From contig JAJZUL010000035.1 in the NCBI GenBank assembly GCA_021848545.1, positions 1 to 33,176 on the forward strand: a stretch of 33,176 nucleotides of DNA, read 5' to 3'. The position numbers and the translations under genes were made by a program. Below, one piece after another: positions 6,031 to 16,311 of this stretch. This DNA comes from Pseudomonadota bacterium. Lineage in GTDB: Bacteria > Pseudomonadota > Alphaproteobacteria > Rhodospirillales > Magnetospirillaceae. Numbering within the stretch: the stretch's first letter is position 1; every line of letters begins with the position of its first letter. The notes below the pieces were generated by a model, which saw only the letters and a program-made list of their open reading frames with translations, was not told the origin of the DNA and searched no databases.

Positions 6031-7947
6031 ATGCGCGTGAAATCTTCCCTCAATCGCGGCCACGTCGTTTTCGCCCATGATCTGGTCATGGCGGCGGTGT
6101 CATTTCCCGTCGCCATGTATCTTCGCCTGGGCGGCGAAACCATGACCGGGTGGGGGTGGGCGCATCAGTTCCTGGCGGCGCTGGCCTGCGCCGCCGTCGC
6201 CGCCGTGGTTTTCAAGGCCAGCCGGATGTACCGGGGCGTGTGGCGGTACGCCTCGATTCCCGATCTCACCCGTCTGGTCCAGGCCGCCGCCGCGACCCTG
6301 GTGGCCTTTTATCTTCTCTTGTTCATGGCGACGCGGCTGGAGGATCTGCCCCGCACGGTGCCGGTCATTCACTGGTTCGTTCTGATGGCTCTGCTGGGGG
6401 CGCCCCGTTTCCTGTATCGCCGTTACAAGGATGGCGGTCATGCCGCGTCGTCGGACCGGTCGCGGGTGCCGGTGCTGCTGGTGGGCGCCGGGGACGAGGC
6501 CGAAATGTTCATCCGCGCCACCTTGGCCCGGGACGCCGAATACCGGGCGGTGGGGCTGGTGTCGGAACAAGGCGGCCGGGTCGGCCGCAATATCCACGGC
6601 GTCGAGGTGCTGGGTTCGATCGACGAACTGGATTCCGTTCTTCGGCTTCTGCACCGCCGGGGCGAGGCGCCCCAGCGCCTGATCATCACCGATCACCGTC
6701 TGGACGGCCAGGTGGTGCGCGATCTTCTGGACCAGGCCGATCGCCTGGGGCTGGGTCTGGCCCGCATTCCCCGCCTCACCGATCTCAAGGACGGGGTGTC
6801 CGACCGGGTGACGATCCGCCCCATCGCCGTCGAGGATTTGCTGGGCCGCCCGCAGGCGGTTCTGGATCGCGACGCCATGGCCGCCCTGATCGAGAATCGG
6901 CGCGTGCTGGTCACCGGCGCCGGCGGATCGATCGGTTCGGAACTGGTGCGTCAGATCGCCGCTTTCGGCCCGGCTTCGCTGATCCTGTTCGATTCGTGCG
7001 AATTCAACCTTTACAGCATCGACCTGGAAATGGCGCAGACCCACCCGGACCTGATCCGCCAGCCGGTGGTGGGCGATGTCCGCGACGCGGAACGGGTGCG
7101 CTGCGTCATGGGCGATCATCACCCCGATCTGGTGTTTCACGCCGCCGCGCTGAAGCATGTGCCCATGGTCGAATACAATCCCGACGAGGGATTGCTCACC
7201 AACGCCGTCGGCACCCGCATCGTCGCCGACGCCTGCCACGAGGCCGGGGTCCGCCTGATGGTGCAGATTTCCACCGACAAGGCGGTCAATCCCACCAACG
7301 TCATGGGCGCGTCGAAACGGGTGGCCGAAATGTACACCCAGGCTTTGGACCTGGTGTCCGAAACCCGTTACGTCACCGTCCGCTTCGGCAACGTGCTGGG
7401 CTCGACCGGCTCGGTGGTGCCCCTGTTCCAGAAACAACTCGCGGCAGGTGGGCCGCTGACCGTCACCCATCCCGACATGACCCGCTATTTCATGACCGTG
7501 CGCGAGGCGGTGGAGCTGGTGTTGCAGGCTTCGGCCTTCGGCCTGGACAATGCCGCCTATCGCGGGCGGATCTTCGTCCTCGACATGGGCGCGCCGGTGC
7601 GCATCGTCCATCTCGCCCAACAGATGATCCGTCTGGCCGGCATGCGGCCCGATCGCGATATCAAGATCGTCTATACCGGCCTCCGGCCGGGGGAGAAACT
7701 GTTCGAGGAAATCTTTCACGGCGCCGAACCGCCCCAGCCCACCGAACAGGGCGGCATCCTGGTGGCGGCGGCGCGCTCGGTGGACCGGGACGAATTGGGA
7801 ATCGCCCTGTCCGAGATCGAGCAGGCCTGTCGCGCCCATCGGGCGGCCGGCGCCCTGGCGGTGCTGCGGCGTCTGGTGCCCGAATACCGGCCCGATACCG
7901 AATCCGCTACCGATGCGGCGATGGTCGCCACCGCCGCGGCGGATTGA
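6031..7947 (+). CDS. membrane-bound nucleotide-sugar 4,6-dehydratase (WbpM/PglF/CapD family)
   Basis: Members of this family convert UDP-GlcNAc or similar sugars to 4-keto-6-deoxy intermediates for O-antigen, capsule or glycan synthesis. The 638-residue protein has about four N-terminal membrane segments (residues 13-130), a first nucleotide-binding-like domain ([15 protein letters not shown]), and a C-terminal SDR domain. The SDR glycine motif [12 protein letters not shown] starts near 294. [17 protein letters not shown] (about 414-433) carries the family's methionine/lysine active site in place of the usual Yxxx[12 protein letters not shown] is a typical C-terminal motif. The frame is open to 5866, but that extension is low-complexity; the ATG at 6031 follows GAGAGA and gives the normal membrane start. 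It stands without other polysaccharide genes. The exact sugar is unknown. Confidence 0.9.
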   Translation: MRVKSSLNRGHVVFAHDLVMAAVSFPVAMYLRLGGETMTGWGWAHQFLAALACAAVAAVVFKASRMYRGVWRYASIPDLTRLVQAAAATLVAFYLLLFMATRLEDLPRTVPVIHWFVLMALLGAPRFLYRRYKDGGHAASSDRSRVPVLLVGAGDEAEMFIRATLARDAEYRAVGLVSEQGGRVGRNIHGVEVLGSIDELDSVLRLLHRRGEAPQRLIITDHRLDGQVVRDLLDQADRLGLGLARIPRLTDLKDGVSDRVTIRPIAVEDLLGRPQAVLDRDAMAALIENRRVLVTGAGGSIGSELVRQIAAFGPASLILFDSCEFNLYSIDLEMAQTHPDLIRQPVVGDVRDAERVRCVMGDHHPDLVFHAAALKHVPMVEYNPDEGLLTNAVGTRIVADACHEAGVRLMVQISTDKAVNPTNVMGASKRVAEMYTQALDLVSETRYVTVRFGNVLGSTGSVVPLFQKQLAAGGPLTVTHPDMTRYFMTVREAVELVLQASAFGLDNAAYRGRIFVLDMGAPVRIVHLAQQMIRLAGMRPDRDIKIVYTGLRPGEKLFEEIFHGAEPPQPTEQGGILVAAARSVDRDELGIALSEIEQACRAHRAAGALAVLRRLVPEYRPDTESATDAAMVATAAAD

Positions 7948-8024
7948 ACAATAAAATCTGTTCCGTCCCGCTCCGTGTGCTATATCCCGGCCCAGCCACT
8001 TCCTTCTGCCAAAGGGTACCCGCG

Positions 8025-9605
8025 ATGTCCGATCTTCGCTCCGTCCGCCGCGCTCTCGTCAGCGTTTCCGACAAGACCGGTCTCGTCGAATTCGGCCGGT
8101 TCCTGATGGAACGCGGGGTCGAAATCCTGTCCACCGGCGGGTCGGCCAAGGCCTTGCGCGACGGCGGCGTGGCGGTGGTCGAAGTGGCCGATTACACCGG
8201 CTTTCCGGAAATGCTGGACGGGCGGGTCAAGACCCTGCATCCCAAGGTTCATGGCGGCCTGCTGGGCATCCGCGACAATGCCGAGCACGAGGCGGCGATG
8301 GCGGCCCACGGCATCGAGCCCATCGATCTGCTGGTGGTGAACCTGTATCCGTTCGAGGCCACCGTGGCCAAGGGCGCCGATTTCGACACCTGCGTCGAGA
8401 ATATCGATATCGGCGGCCCGGCCATGATCCGTGCCGCCGCCAAGAATCATGACGGCGTCGCCGTGGTGGTCGATGTCGAGGATTACGCCCGGGTGATGGC
8501 GGAAATGGCCAGCCACGGCAACGCCACCACCCTGGCCCTGCGCAAATATCTGGCCGCCACCGCCTACGCGCGCACCGGCGCCTATGACGCCGCCATCTCG
8601 GCCTGGTTCGCCAAGACGTTGGGTGAAACCTTCCCGCGCCGCATCGTCATGGCCGGCGAATTGAAGCAGGGCTTGCGCTACGGCGAGAATCCCCATCAGG
8701 AAGCCGCCTTCTACACCACGGGCCAGGCCCGTCCGGGGCTGGCCACGGCGCGCCAGATCCAGGGCAAGGAATTGTCCTACAACAATCTCGGCGACACCGA
8801 CGCCGCCTTTGAACTGGCGGCCGAATTCGACGGGCCGGCGGTGGCCATCATCAAGCACGCCAATCCCTGCGGCGTGGCCACGGGGACCGATCTGCTGACC
8901 GCGTACGGACGGGCCCTGGCCTGCGATCCGGTTTCGGCCTTCGGCGGCATCGTCGCCGTCAACCGCCGCCTGGATGCGGCCACCGCCCAGGAAATCTGCA
9001 AGCTGTTCACCGAAGTGGTGATCGCCCCCGAAATCGACGATGACGTCGCCGCCATTTTCGCCGCCAAGAAGAATCTGCGCCTGCTGGTCACCGGCGGCAT
9101 GCCCGATCCGACGCAAGGCGGCATGACCCTGAAGAGCATTTCCGGCGGCTATCTGTTCCAGACCCGCGATAACGGCCGGGTCGCCCTGCCGGATTTGAAG
9201 GTGGTGACCAAGCGCGCGCCGACCGACCAGGAAATGGCCGATCTGCTGTTCGCCTTCCGGGTCTGCAAGCACGTCAAGTCCAACGCCATCGTCTATGTCA
9301 AGGACGGGGCCACCGTCGGGGTCGGCGCCGGCCAGATGAGCCGGGTCGATTCCAGCCGCATCGCCGCCTGGAAGGCCAAGGAGGCGGCCGAGGCCGCCGG
9401 CGCTTCCCAGCCCGCCACCATCGGTTCGGTGGTGGCGTCGGACGCCTTCTTCCCCTTCGCCGACGGTCTGCTGGCCGCCGCCGCCGCCGGGGCCACCGCC
9501 ATCATTCAGCCGGGTGGTTCGGTCAAGGATGCCGACGTCATCGCCGCCGCCGACGAGCAGAATCTGGCCATGGTCTTCACCGGCATGCGCCATTTCCGGC
9601 ACTGA
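8025..9605 (+). CDS. purH: bifunctional AICAR formyltransferase / IMP cyclohydrolase PurH
   Basis: PurH performs the last two steps of purine synthesis, from AICAR to IMP. The 526-residue length is normal. The N-terminal MGS-like cyclohydrolase domain is clear from [38 protein letters not shown] and NLYPFE. The transformylase domain has [32 protein letters not shown] and the C-terminal [12 protein letters not shown]. The frame is open far upstream through the preceding gene, but the ATG at 8025 is the family start and has AAAGGG upstream. A TATATC at 7981-7986 could be a -10 element, with no convincing -35. Its TGA directly abuts the stop of the convergent tam gene with no terminator between. 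Confidence 0.97.
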   Translation: MSDLRSVRRALVSVSDKTGLVEFGRFLMERGVEILSTGGSAKALRDGGVAVVEVADYTGFPEMLDGRVKTLHPKVHGGLLGIRDNAEHEAAMAAHGIEPIDLLVVNLYPFEATVAKGADFDTCVENIDIGGPAMIRAAAKNHDGVAVVVDVEDYARVMAEMASHGNATTLALRKYLAATAYARTGAYDAAISAWFAKTLGETFPRRIVMAGELKQGLRYGENPHQEAAFYTTGQARPGLATARQIQGKELSYNNLGDTDAAFELAAEFDGPAVAIIKHANPCGVATGTDLLTAYGRALACDPVSAFGGIVAVNRRLDAATAQEICKLFTEVVIAPEIDDDVAAIFAAKKNLRLLVTGGMPDPTQGGMTLKSISGGYLFQTRDNGRVALPDLKVVTKRAPTDQEMADLLFAFRVCKHVKSNAIVYVKDGATVGVGAGQMSRVDSSRIAAWKAKEAAEAAGASQPATIGSVVASDAFFPFADGLLAAAAAGATAIIQPGGSVKDADVIAAADEQNLAMVFTGMRHFRH

Positions 9606-10388
9606 TCAGTCCGGGCGAAGTCCCCGACGGGCGATCAGGAACAGGCGGCGGAACGGGAACAGGGTCCGTCCGTCGGGCAGGCGCGGATAGGCGGCCGCCA
9701 GACGGCGGCGATATTCCTCCAGAAAATCGTCTTTCCAGGCCGGGTGGTCCGCCAGCGCTTCGGACAGGGGGCGGAGCGCGGTGGAACCGGTCCAGCGCAT
9801 CACCGCGTCCTCGCCGTCCAGCACATGCAGATATTCGGTTTCCCAAATGTCCAGGGCGGCGGCGATCGGCGCCAGCAGGTCGTAATAGAAGGCGGGCGGG
9901 GCCACGGGCTCGGGCCGCAGCAAGGGTTCCAGCAGATCCCGCCACGGACCGGACCGCGCGGCGTCGATAATGGCGGTATGGGACGGGGCGTGATAATTGC
10001 GGGGCATCTGCACCGCCAGCCAACCCCCCGGCGCCAGCATGCCCATCAGGCGCGGGAACAGGCCGGCATGGTCGTCCACCCAATGCAGGGCGGCGTTGGA
10101 GAACAGCACGTCGGCGGGGCCGGGCGGCGTCCAGGCGGTGATATCGGCCTGGACCCAGGTGACCGGGCTCGCCCGGTCCGCCTTGGCCAGCATGTCGGGC
10201 GAGGTGTCGATGCCGAAAATCCGCGCGTCGGGCCAGCGATCCGCGAGCAGCGCGGAAATGGACCCGGTGCCGCAGCCGAGATCGGCGACCAGACCGGCCG
10301 ACAAGGTTTCGATGCGGGCGACGAGATCCAGAGCCGGGCGCAGGCGCGGCTTGGCGAAAGCGGAATAAAGGTTCGGATCCCATGCCAT
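9606..10388 (-). CDS. tam: trans-aconitate 2-methyltransferase Tam
   Basis: Tam methylates trans-aconitate, a by-product that inhibits aconitase, using SAM. The 260-residue protein begins [12 protein letters not shown], a family hallmark (the usual form is W-x-P-x-x-Y). Motif I is [12 protein letters not shown] (about residues 34-45), and [18 protein letters not shown] and [12 protein letters not shown] are further Tam-type blocks. SGAGD-type or UbiE-specific features are absent, so Tam fits better than a generic methyltransferase. The ATG at 10388 lies only a few bases after the predicted transcript start, so the leader would be very short. The stop abuts purH. Confidence 0.88.
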   Translation of the reverse strand: MAWDPNLYSAFAKPRLRPALDLVARIETLSAGLVADLGCGTGSISALLADRWPDARIFGIDTSPDMLAKADRASPVTWVQADITAWTPPGPADVLFSNAALHWVDDHAGLFPRLMGMLAPGGWLAVQMPRNYHAPSHTAIIDAARSGPWRDLLEPLLRPEPVAPPAFYYDLLAPIAAALDIWETEYLHVLDGEDAVMRWTGSTALRPLSEALADHPAWKDDFLEEYRRRLAAAYPRLPDGRTLFPFRRLFLIARRGLRPD

Positions 10389-10400
10389 GCTACCCGATGG

Positions 10401-10429
10401 TATAGCGGGTGGCGCCCAAATGCGAGCAA
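10401..10429 (-). promoter_or_regulatory. possible promoter for tam
   Basis: On the minus strand TTGCTC (10429-10424) and GCTATA (10406-10401) are spaced by 17 nt. Transcription would begin near 10394, about 6 nt before the ATG, implying a nearly leaderless message. It is supported by hexamer match and position only. Confidence 0.4.
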
Positions 10430-10484
10430 CCTTTTAGGCGTATGCACAGGTGAAGTTTCCATGACGTTCGATTAAAACGAGACT

Positions 10485-10512
10485 CCCTCGACGACGGCAA
10501 GGCGTTCGAGGG
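10485..10512. repeat. 7-bp inverted repeat upstream of the chemoreceptor
   Basis: CCCTCGA (10485-10491) and TCGAGGG (10506-10512) flank 14 nt in the 200-bp region between tam and the chemoreceptor gene. It could be a leader hairpin or a protein-binding site. Confidence 0.35.
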
Positions 10513-10588
10513 CGACCGGGATCACCCGCTCAAAGCAAGGGGGACCCGTCCGGGGAGGGCACTTGTTTCCAAATCGAGGTAATTCACC

Positions 10589-12286
10589 ATGAGCGCTTTC
10601 GATCGTCTTGGCGTTCGGGCCAAGGTCGCCGTCGCTCCCGCCATCGTCGGGACCGTCATGATGGTGATGGGTCTGTACGGCTTCATCATGCTGTCGATCG
10701 CCGCGTCGCAGCTCATGCGTCTGGAGACGAAGACCCTGCCTCATGTCCAGATGACGGCGGCCGTCCAGAAAACCATCAGCGGTTCCATCGGCCAATTATA
10801 CCGCTTGATGTCGAAAGCCGCCGCCGAAAAGGACGGCGGCAAGATCGCGCCCCTGGTGAAGCAGACCCTGGCCGATTTGAAGGTCCGCGAAGCGTTCGTG
10901 ACGAAGCTGTCGGCCGACGCCGCCGCCCTGCATATCGATCCGGCGGTGGTGGCGGCGGTGATGAAGCCCTGGGCCAACTATGTCGAGACGGCGAAAGCGG
11001 CGGCCAATATGGCCAATACGAATGTTCAGGGCGCTCTGACCATGATGGCCGCTCCCGCCAGATACCACCATCAGGCCTTGACGGCCATGTTGCCCTTGCG
11101 CAAGGCGGCGTTCGTCGTCCGCGACGGCGAAATCGACGCCTTGATGGCGTCGATGCGTTGGCTGAAGCTGACGTTCGGGATCACCGTTCTGGCGGCGGTC
11201 ATCATCGGGCTTTGGGTGACCTTGGCGCTGGGCCGTCGCATCTCCCGGCCGATCACCGGCCTGACCGCGGCCTTGGATCAGCTGGCCCGCAAGGAATATG
11301 ACGTGGCCATACCCTCGGCGGATTCGCCCGACGAGATCGGCGCCATCGCCCGGGCGATTTCGACGCTCCGCGATGTCGGGCGCGAAGCCGATCGCCTGCA
11401 AGCGGCGCAGCGGGAGGAACAGGCCGTCCGCGAGGCGCGGGCGAAGCGGCTGGAAGACCTGACTCAATCCTTCGACCGTTCGGTTACCGAAGCCCTGTCC
11501 GAGGTGGTTTCCGCCGCCCAGGAGATGGAACGCACGGCATCCGCCATGTCGTCCAACGCCGAACAGACCACCATGCAATCGAGCGCGGTGGCGGCGGCGA
11601 CCGAACAGGCGTCGGCCAATGTCCAGACGGTGGCGACCGCCGCCGAGCAATTGGCGGCATCGGTTCATGAAATCAGCCGTCAGGTGGCGGAAAGCAACCG
11701 GGTTTCCCAACAGGCCGGCGACGAGGCCGGCCAGACCGCCCATATCATCGCCACTCTGGCCGATGCATCGGGCCGGATCGGCGAGGTGGTCCGCCTGATC
11801 GAGGATATCGCCTCGCAGACCAACCTTTTGGCCCTGAACGCCACCATCGAGGCGGCGCGCGCCGGCGAAGCGGGGAAGGGGTTCGCCGTGGTCGCCAACG
11901 AGGTCAAGAGTCTGGCCAACCAGACCGGACGGGCCACCGGCGAGATCGGCGAGCAGATCGCCGCCGTCCAGGCGGCGACCGAAGAGGCGGTGAGCGCGAT
12001 CAACACCATCGTTTCCCGAATCGATCAGGTTCGCGAAATCAGCACGGCGGTGGCCGCCGCCGTCGAGCAGCAGACCGCCGCCACCGGCGAGATCGCCCGC
12101 AACGTCCAGCAGGCCGCCGCCGGCACCGCCGAGGTGTCGAGCAATATCGCCGGCGTGTCCCGTGCCGCCGGCGAAACCGGCTCGGCGGCGGAACGGGTGC
12201 TGGTCTCGGCCCACGGATTGCTGGGCCGGGCCGGCGGCCTGAAAGGCGAGGTCGGGAAATTCCTTGACGGGGTCCGCTCCGCCTAG
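10589..12286 (+). CDS. transmembrane methyl-accepting chemotaxis protein
   Basis: A 565-residue receptor that would signal to the CheA/CheW array. The order is: a membrane segment at about residues 14-36; an all-helical periplasmic region of about 155 residues, resembling four-helix-bundle ligand domains; a second membrane segment at about 192-213; a HAMP domain ([10 protein letters not shown] onward, to about 266); then a long cytoplasmic coiled coil. The tip [20 protein letters not shown] begins near 407 and is followed by FAVVANEV. There is no C-terminal CheR-docking pentapeptide. The ligand is unknown. GAGGT lies 7 nt upstream of the ATG. It is transcribed alone, 37 bp ahead of cobK, with no terminator visible between them. 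Confidence 0.95.
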   Translation: MSAFDRLGVRAKVAVAPAIVGTVMMVMGLYGFIMLSIAASQLMRLETKTLPHVQMTAAVQKTISGSIGQLYRLMSKAAAEKDGGKIAPLVKQTLADLKVREAFVTKLSADAAALHIDPAVVAAVMKPWANYVETAKAAANMANTNVQGALTMMAAPARYHHQALTAMLPLRKAAFVVRDGEIDALMASMRWLKLTFGITVLAAVIIGLWVTLALGRRISRPITGLTAALDQLARKEYDVAIPSADSPDEIGAIARAISTLRDVGREADRLQAAQREEQAVREARAKRLEDLTQSFDRSVTEALSEVVSAAQEMERTASAMSSNAEQTTMQSSAVAAATEQASANVQTVATAAEQLAASVHEISRQVAESNRVSQQAGDEAGQTAHIIATLADASGRIGEVVRLIEDIASQTNLLALNATIEAARAGEAGKGFAVVANEVKSLANQTGRATGEIGEQIAAVQAATEEAVSAINTIVSRIDQVREISTAVAAAVEQQTAATGEIARNVQQAAAGTAEVSSNIAGVSRAAGETGSAAERVLVSAHGLLGRAGGLKGEVGKFLDGVRSA

Positions 12287-12323
12287 ATGATTTCGTCTGG
12301 ATTGCGATTTTCTTGCGGGACCG

Positions 12324-13061
12324 ATGGCGCGGCTTTTGATCCTGGGCGGCACCGGCGAGGCCGCCGCCCTCGCCTGTCGGGTGGCGGCGGACCGGCCCGG
12401 CCTTGAGGTGATCACCTCCCTGGCCGGGCGGACCGGGTCCCGGCCGGCCGTGCCCGGCCGGGTGCGCGTCGGCGGATTCGGCGGGGCCGCGGGGCTTGCC
12501 GCCTTTTTGCGGGCCGAGGCCGTCGACGCCGTCATCGACGCCACCCATCCCTTCGCCGTCCGCATCTCCGCCCATGCCGCCGCCGCCTGTGCCGAGACAA
12601 GCGTGCCGCGTCTGGCCCTGGTTCGGCCCTCCTGGCGGCTGCGCGACGGCGACCTCTGGATCATGGCCGATACGGCCGGGGCGGCGGCGGCCCGCCTGCC
12701 CGATCTGGGCCGGCGGGCGTTTCTGACGGTGGGTATCGGCGAACTGGCGGCCTTCGCCGACCGTCCCGGTGTTCATTATCTGGTGCGGCTGATCGCGTCC
12801 GGGCCGGTGCCCTTGCCGGAATGCGATGTGGTGCCGGGGCGCGGCCCGTTCCGGGTGGAGGATGAAATCGCCCTGATGCGCCGACATGCCATCGACGTGC
12901 TGGTGACCAAGGAATCGGGGGGCGACGCCACCTATGCCAAGATCGCGGCGGCTCGCGCCCTGTCCCTGCCGGTGCTGATGATCCGCCGTCCGCCGCCGCC
13001 CGCCGGGACGGCGGTCGGCGACGCGGAGGCGGCGGTGGCGTGGCTCGACCGCGTCTTATGA
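12324..13061 (+). CDS. cobK: precorrin-6A reductase CobK/CbiJ
   Basis: CobK (CbiJ in the anaerobic route) reduces a double bond of the precorrin-6A macrocycle with NADPH. The 245-residue protein begins [10 protein letters not shown], the family glycine loop, and carries [11 protein letters not shown], followed by RPSWR, all typical of Cob[13 protein letters not shown] near residues 194-205 is the conserved C-terminal signature, and the proline-rich RRPPPPAG loop precedes the end. GGGA lies 4 nt upstream of the ATG. The gene lies on the plus strand and converges with the other corrin-ring genes, its last 6 bp overlapping cobM. It may ride on the chemoreceptor transcript, since no separate promoter or terminator is evident. 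Confidence 0.93.
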   Translation: MARLLILGGTGEAAALACRVAADRPGLEVITSLAGRTGSRPAVPGRVRVGGFGGAAGLAAFLRAEAVDAVIDATHPFAVRISAHAAAACAETSVPRLALVRPSWRLRDGDLWIMADTAGAAAARLPDLGRRAFLTVGIGELAAFADRPGVHYLVRLIASGPVPLPECDVVPGRGPFRVEDEIALMRRHAIDVLVTKESGGDATYAKIAAARALSLPVLMIRRPPPPAGTAVGDAEAAVAWLDRVL

Positions 13062-13823
13062 ATCGGCCTTGCGCGGCCGCAGAACATGGGAATGATCGGC
13101 GGCGTACAGGCGGGATTCGGCGAAGCCGGTCGCGTCCAGCACCCGTCCGACCAAAATCAAGGCGGTGCGGGTGATGCCCGCCGCCTTCACCTGATCGCGG
13201 ATGTCGGCCAGGGTGCCGGTGATGATCCGCTGGTCGGGCCAACTGACCCGGCTGGCCACCACCACCGGGCAATCGGCGCCGTAATGGGGGGTCAGATCGC
13301 GCACCACGCGGGCGAGATTGGTCACCGACAGATGGATGGCCAAAGTGGCGCCGCCGGCCCCCAGTTCGGTCAGGGTTTCACCATCGGGCATGGGCGACGA
13401 ACGCGAAGCTGTGCGGGTCAGGATCACCGTCTGGCCGATGCCGGGCAGGGTCAGTTCGGTGGCCAGCGCCGCCGCGGCGGCGGCGAAGCTGGGGACGCCG
13501 GGGGTGACGTCGTAGGCGATGCCCAGCGCGTCCAGCCGGCGCATCTGTTCGGCGGTGGCCCCGTACAGGGACGGATCGCCGGAATGAACGCGGGCGACAT
13601 CGTGGCCGGCATCAAAGGCCGCTTCGAACTCGGCGACGATCTCGTCCAGGGTCAGGGACGCGGTGTCGATCACCCGCGCGCCGGCGGGGGCCTCGGCGAC
13701 GATGGCGGCGGGCACCAGCGAGCCGGCATACAGCACCACCGGACAGCGGCGGATCAAATTCAGGCCGCGCACGGTGATCAAATCGGGCGCGCCCGGTCCG
13801 GCGCCGATGAAATGAACGATCAT
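13056..13823 (-). CDS. cobM: precorrin-4 / cobalt-precorrin-4 C11-methyltransferase
   Basis: CobM/CbiF adds the C-11 methyl group of the corrin ring using SAM. The 255-residue tetrapyrrole methylase starts [18 protein letters not shown] and has the second block VLYAGSLVP, then [14 protein letters not shown] and [16 protein letters not shown]. The sequence [11 protein letters not shown] is characteristic of this member. It is the last gene of the minus-strand corrin operon. Its ATG overlaps the TGA of the upstream cbiG-cobJ fusion by 4 bp (13820-13823). Given CbiX and CbiG in the same operon, the true substrate is probably the cobalt-bearing form (CbiF activity). Confidence 0.95.
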   Translation of the reverse strand: MIVHFIGAGPGAPDLITVRGLNLIRRCPVVLYAGSLVPAAIVAEAPAGARVIDTASLTLDEIVAEFEAAFDAGHDVARVHSGDPSLYGATAEQMRRLDALGIAYDVTPGVPSFAAAAAALATELTLPGIGQTVILTRTASRSSPMPDGETLTELGAGGATLAIHLSVTNLARVVRDLTPHYGADCPVVVASRVSWPDQRIITGTLADIRDQVKAAGITRTALILVGRVLDATGFAESRLYAADHSHVLRPRKADS

Positions 13824-15613
13824 GGGCTTTTTCCCGCATAGCCGCGCGGCGTATAGACCCAGCGCCGCGTCGGCGTGTCGACGGATCGGGTTTCGCTGTT
13901 GCCCACCATCACCAGGGTCAGCATGTCGGCGTGATCGGGGGTCAGCTCGGCCAGGGGGACGATCTCGACGCGTTCCCCTTCGCGGCCGAGATTGCGCCCC
14001 AGAACGACCGGCGTGGTGCCGGGCCTGCCGGTCAGCAGAATGTCCCGCGCCCGCGCCAGATGGTCGCGGCGGCGTTCCGATACCGGATTGTAGAAGCACA
14101 CCACGAAATCCCCCGCCGCCGCCGCTTCCAGCCGCCGTTCGATGGTGGCCCAGGGGGTCAGCAGGTCGGACAGGGAAATGGTGCAGAAATCGTGGTTGAG
14201 CGGGGCGCCGGCGCGGGACGCCGCCGCCTGCATGGCCGAAACCCCCGGCATCACGGCGATGTCCAGACGCCGCCAGTCGGGCCGGTCCTCGCGATCCATC
14301 AATTCGAAGACCAGGGTGGCCAGGGCATAGATGCCGGCATCGCCGGAACAGACCAGGGCGACGGTGCGGCCCTCGGCCGCCAGATCCAGCGCCCGGCGCG
14401 CCCGTTCGGTCTCGGCCCCCAGCCCGGTCTGGTGGCGGATCTTGCCCTCGGCCGCCGCGCCCAGCAGGTCGAGATAAAGCCCGTATCCCACCAGATCGGT
14501 GGCGGCGGCGATGGCGGCGTCGGCTTCGGGCGTGCGCCAGGCGTGCGCGCCCGGGCCGATGCCGACCACGAACAAACGTCCGCGCGCCCGCCCCACTTGG
14601 TCGGCGGCGATGGCATGGGGGGCGCGGGCCAGGGCGACGGTGCAGCGCGCGCTTCTGGTCTTGGGGACGACCAGGATGCCGTCCGCACCGGCGGCGGCCA
14701 GGGCCGCGCCCTCGGCGACGCCGTGGCAGCCGGTTTCGCGGAACACCACCGCCGACGGCCGGATCAGACGCGGCGCCTGTTCTTCCAATTCGGCGGCGGT
14801 GAAGAAGCGCGCCGGCACGCCCAGCGCCGTCGCCAGAGCCTGGACGGCCGCCTCGTCGGCTTTGAGATCGATGGAGGCGACGCAGGCCACCGCCGCCGGC
14901 GACAGCCCGGCCTCGGCCAGAACGGACCGGGCCAGATCGGCCAGTTCCGCCGGCGCGGCGCCACGCTCGCAGCCGACTCCCAGGGCCAGGATTGGCGGCG
15001 CCAGATGCAGCGCCCCGTCCTGGTCCGGCACCCGGTCGCCGACCCGCACCGTCTGGGCGGCATCGTCGGCCGTCGGCAGACCTGCCAGCCAATCGGCATC
15101 GCCGGCCTCGATTTCCAACCGCACCGGATCGCCGGCCAGCAGGGCGGCGGCCACCGGCTTGACCCGCTCGGGATTGACCACCCGCCAGCCCGGCGGCGGC
15201 TCGTCCAGGGCCAAGCCAAAAACGGTGTCGCCGGCAGTGGTGACGGCGGCTTCGGTGCCGAGGAAGGCCGCCAGATCGCGGGCCAGGGCGTTGGCGCCGT
15301 GGTGACCGCCCAGCAGGGGCACCACCGCCTGGCCGTCGGGGGCGATGGCCAGAACCGGCGGTTCGGTCGTTTTGTCCCCCAGCACCGGCGCCAAAGCGCG
15401 GATCAGGATGCCGGCGGCGCACAGGCCGATCAGGGGATGACCGTCGGCGAACAGACGGCGCAGATGGGCGCCGGTATCGCTAAAGACCGTGTCGGCGGCC
15501 AGGGTCCGCCCCTCCAGCCCATGGAGGAGGGCGCCGGGCAGATGGTCGCGCAGACGGATCGCCACCGGCATCGCCGCCGGGGTCAGGACGATCAGGATGG
15601 GGGCTTTCGTCAT
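13820..15613 (-). CDS. cobJ: CbiG-CobJ/CbiH fusion: cobalt-precorrin-5A hydrolase + C17-methyltransferase
   Basis: A 597-residue fusion. The first ~330 residues are CbiG-like: [16 protein letters not shown] and [17 protein letters not shown] form the N-terminal domain. [11 protein letters not shown] through SIDLKADE is the CobE-like C-terminal CbiG domain. From about residue 345 a second protein begins, [16 protein letters not shown], with [24 protein letters not shown] and [20 protein letters not shown], all CobJ/CbiH. In the early-cobalt route CbiH makes the ring-contracted lactone cobalt-factor IV. CobM/CbiF then methylates C-11, and CbiG opens the lactone. The fusion therefore joins two non-consecutive steps that flank the CobM step. 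Such fusions occur in other bacteria. Its ATG overlaps the cobI stop by 4 bp, and its stop overlaps the cobM ATG by 4 bp. Confidence 0.94.
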   Translation of the reverse strand: MTKAPILIVLTPAAMPVAIRLRDHLPGALLHGLEGRTLAADTVFSDTGAHLRRLFADGHPLIGLCAAGILIRALAPVLGDKTTEPPVLAIAPDGQAVVPLLGGHHGANALARDLAAFLGTEAAVTTAGDTVFGLALDEPPPGWRVVNPERVKPVAAALLAGDPVRLEIEAGDADWLAGLPTADDAAQTVRVGDRVPDQDGALHLAPPILALGVGCERGAAPAELADLARSVLAEAGLSPAAVACVASIDLKADEAAVQALATALGVPARFFTAAELEEQAPRLIRPSAVVFRETGCHGVAEGAALAAAGADGILVVPKTRSARCTVALARAPHAIAADQVGRARGRLFVVGIGPGAHAWRTPEADAAIAAATDLVGYGLYLDLLGAAAEGKIRHQTGLGAETERARRALDLAAEGRTVALVCSGDAGIYALATLVFELMDREDRPDWRRLDIAVMPGVSAMQAAASRAGAPLNHDFCTISLSDLLTPWATIERRLEAAAAGDFVVCFYNPVSERRRDHLARARDILLTGRPGTTPVVLGRNLGREGERVEIVPLAELTPDHADMLTLVMVGNSETRSVDTPTRRWVYTPRGYAGKSP

Positions 15614-16311
15614 CGGGCGGGGCTCCGTCGTCCGACCAGGATCAGCGAGAAATAGGGGGTATGGTCGGGATCGGCCCGATCCAGCGGTCCGATGCGCTGG
15701 CCGGGCTGGCCGATCCGTTCCGCCAGCAGCGCGTCCCCGCTGCGGCCCAGACGGTCCAGGACCCGGCGGATCTTGGGCAGATGACGGCCGATCTTCATGA
15801 TCACCGCACTATCGGCGGCGTCCAGCAGGGTGGCGATGGTCTCTTCGGGGCGGGTGGCGGGAATGATCGCCAGGCTCTCATCCAGGCTGGCCAGCGGACG
15901 GCCGGCGGCGGCGGCGGCGGCCATGGGCGAGGCCACGCCGGGCACGACGGTCACCGGATGGCGGGAATCCAGCCGCGACAGCAGATGGATGAAGCTGCCG
16001 AAGAACAGAGGATCGCCCTCGCACAGCACGCCGACGTCGCGGCCCTGGTCGAGATGGGCGGCGATGGAGGCCGCCGCCGCCCCATAGGCGGCATCGGTAT
16101 CGTCGCGGCCGGGGCGAAAGGACAGGCGGATGGGGATTTCGACGCGCCCCTCGGGAATATGGGCGGCCGCGATGGTCCGGGCCAGTCCCGGTCCCTCCTC
16201 CGGGGCCGGCCAGGCCAGCACCGGCAATTCGGCCAGCAGGCGGCTCGCCTTCAGGGTCAGCAGATCGGGATCGCCGGGGCCGATGCCGATGCCGTAAAGA
16301 ATACCGCTCAT
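15610..16311 (-). CDS. cobI: precorrin-2 / cobalt-factor II C20-methyltransferase
   Basis: CobI (CbiL) methylates C-20, the first corrin-specific methylation. The 233-residue protein starts LYGIGIGPGDPDLLTLKA, followed by GVLCEGDPLFFGSFIHL and VPGVASPMAAAAAAGRPLA, the standard CobI blocks. SAVIMKIGRHLPKIRRVL is the C-terminal helix common to CobI/CbiL. Two ATGs are possible (16317 and 16311). 16311 is chosen because it overlaps the cobL stop as ATGA, the same junction type used elsewhere in the operon. The stop again overlaps the next start by 4 bp. The long frame to 16764 is a shadow of cobL. Confidence 0.94.
   Translation of the reverse strand: MSGILYGIGIGPGDPDLLTLKASRLLAELPVLAWPAPEEGPGLARTIAAAHIPEGRVEIPIRLSFRPGRDDTDAAYGAAAASIAAHLDQGRDVGVLCEGDPLFFGSFIHLLSRLDSRHPVTVVPGVASPMAAAAAAGRPLASLDESLAIIPATRPEETIATLLDAADSAVIMKIGRHLPKIRRVLDRLGRSGDALLAERIGQPGQRIGPLDRADPDHTPYFSLILVGRRSPAR

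Noticed and set aside
6100-7839. Very long minus-strand frame opposite the dehydratase gene
   Set aside because: His/Gln/Gly/Ala-rich composition is typical of antisense frames of GC-rich genes; no start signal or domain.
6150-8024. Frame open upstream of purH as if PurH had a 600-residue extension
   Set aside because: The extension is the +2 shadow of the dehydratase gene, is glycine/arginine/proline-rich, and purH has its own start and ribosome-binding site at 8025.
7980-9602. 540-codon minus-strand frame opposite purH
   Set aside because: Antisense shadow; purH is unmistakable on the plus strand.
10796-12664. 622-codon minus-strand frame opposite the chemoreceptor
   Set aside because: Antisense shadow of the receptor coiled coil; glycine/arginine/histidine-rich, no domain.
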